Shown here in pieces: positions 63,001-64,000 of a stretch of DNA of 64,000 bases. A program made the position numbers and the translations under genes. Below the pieces are notes generated by a model, which worked only from the letters and a program-made list of their open reading frames with translations, was not told where the DNA came from and searched no databases. Origin of the DNA: Tipula vernalis. Taxonomy: Eukaryota; Arthropoda; Insecta; Diptera; Tipulidae. Position 1 is the stretch's first letter. Every line of letters starts with the position of its first letter. The stretch covers positions 34,865,045-34,929,044 of the forward strand of contig OY282558.1 in assembly GCA_958295665.1 (NCBI GenBank). The letters run 5' to 3'.

Positions 63001-64000
63001 CATAAAATTGAATTTTCCACGAAATGTGTAGAAATATCCGAGCGATCTAAATGCCCGTTGGCATGACAATTACAGGTCTCAACACCTATTGATAGAGGCA
63101 TCAATCATCGAAATCGGAGCACAATTGCAGATTTTCGTTTTTTTATTATGAATTTATGGTCTATAGTTCAGGTGATTTTCCATAAAATTGAATTTTCCAC
63201 GAAATGTGTAGAAATATCCGAGCGATCTAAATGCCCGTTGGCATGACAATTACAGGTCTCAACACCTATTGATAGAGGCATCAATCATCGAAATCGGAGC
63301 ACAATTGCAGATTTTCGTTTTTTTATTATGAATTTATGGTCTATAGTTCAGGTGATTTTCCATAAAATTGAATTTTCTACGAAATGTGTAGAAATATTCG
63401 AGCGATCTAAATGCCCGTTGGCATGACAATTACAGTATTCAGCACCTATTGATAGAGTCATCAATCATCGAAATCGGAGCACAATTGCAGATTTTCGTTT
63501 TTTTATTATGAATTTATGGTCTATAGTTCAGGTGATTTTCCATAAAATTGAATTTTCTACGAAATTTGTAGAAATATCCGAGCGATCTAAATGCCCGTTG
63601 GCATGACAATTACAGGTCTCAACACCTATTGATAGAGGCATCAATCATCGAAATCGGAGCACAATTGCAGATTTTCGTTTTTTTATTATGAATTTATGGT
63701 CTATAGTTCAGGTGATTTTCCATAAAATTGAATTTTCTACGAAATGTGTAGAAATATCCGAGCGATCTACTGATAGAGTCATCAATCAACCAAATCGGAA
63801 CACAATTGAAGATTTTCGTTTTTTATTATGGATTCATGGTCTATAGTTCAGGTGATTTTCCATAATATTGAATTTTCTACGAAATGTGTAGAAATATTCG
63901 AGCGATCTAAATGCCCGTTGGCATGACAATTACAGGTTTCAGCACCTAATGATAGAGGCATCAATCATCGAAATCGGAGCACAATTGCAGATTTTCGTTT

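Larger units (their letters stand above)
22051..64000 (+). repeat. Satellite array B (180-bp and 140-bp monomers, head to tail)
   Basis: The array begins at the Gypsy breakpoint and runs off the right window edge; I estimate 230-250 monomers. The standard unit is exactly 180 bp (a multiple of three) and contains GTGATTTTCCATAAAATTG, a TTTCTAC...GTAGAAA dyad, AAATGCCCGTTGGCATGAC, CACCTATTGATAGAG, AATCGGAGCACAATTGCAG and TTATGAATTTATGGTCTATA. A 140-bp form lacks 39 bp plus one T of the T-run. Main subtypes differ at GGTCTCAACACC / GGTCTCAGCACC / GGTTTCAGCACC / TATTCAGCACC, GAGGCATC / GAGTCATC, AAATGTGTAG / AAATTTGTAG, and TATCCGAGCG / TATTCGAGCG. Frames of 79-92 codons recur because the unit is a multiple of three; they are not annotated as genes. 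Confidence 0.97.

Noticed and set aside
22051..64000. CRISPR-like array
   Set aside because: There are no unique spacers between short repeats; the whole 180-bp unit is repeated, in a eukaryotic context.

Overview
This window is satellite heterochromatin from a eukaryote, most likely an insect and probably a fly. The reasons are AT-rich spacer DNA with alternating TATGTACATA-type tracts, a decayed insect-style Ty3/Gypsy retrotransposon with a tRNA-Leu-type primer-binding site, and tens of kilobases of short tandem repeats. Nothing looks prokaryotic: no operon, ribosome binding site, CRISPR array or intact gene was found. The species and the satellite name cannot be fixed from the sequence alone.

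Layout. (1) 1-13767: tandem array A of about 80 monomers with a basic length of 172 bp, open at the left window edge. (2) 13768-22050: an 8.3 kb island of mostly unique, AT-rich DNA. It holds decayed minus-strand coding fragments (13828-15229), a dispersed-repeat-like stretch with a TCCGTCCGTCTGGATGTCTG core (about 15366-15720), a very degenerate tandem repeat (about 15800-16420), some 3.5 kb with no recognisable gene, and a deleted, frameshifted Ty3/Gypsy element (PBS at 19982, gag from 20053, pol breaking off at 22050). (3) 22051-64000: tandem array B of some 230-250 monomers, mostly exactly 180 bp with a 140 bp short form mixed in, open at the right window edge.

The main result is that A and B are two diverged branches of one satellite family lying in opposite orientation on either side of the island. 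The reverse complement of an A monomer aligns with the plus strand of B without gaps over 71 bp with 10 mismatches, and the families share further blocks in the same order. Both also share a dyad-symmetric motif (TTTCTA...TAGAAA) whose arms are kept while the spacer between them varies. The two array edges facing the island map to positions in the monomer that nearly coincide with the two breakpoints of the deletion that defines the 140 bp form.

Inside both arrays there are higher-order repeats and recent multi-monomer duplications, recognised by shared private mutations: shifts of 1377, 2055/1883, 1017 and 1702 bp in A, and of 540, 997/817, 1220, 680 and 2679 bp in B. Short open frames that recur in every monomer come from the repeat and are not annotated as genes. 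No gene in the window appears functional. The only biochemical functions recognisable are the ancestral Gypsy ones (Gag, zinc knuckles, protease start, reverse transcriptase fingers, RNase H, and the segment before integrase), all broken. A satellite - retroelement island - inverted satellite layout would fit pericentromeric or centromeric DNA, but that is inference.
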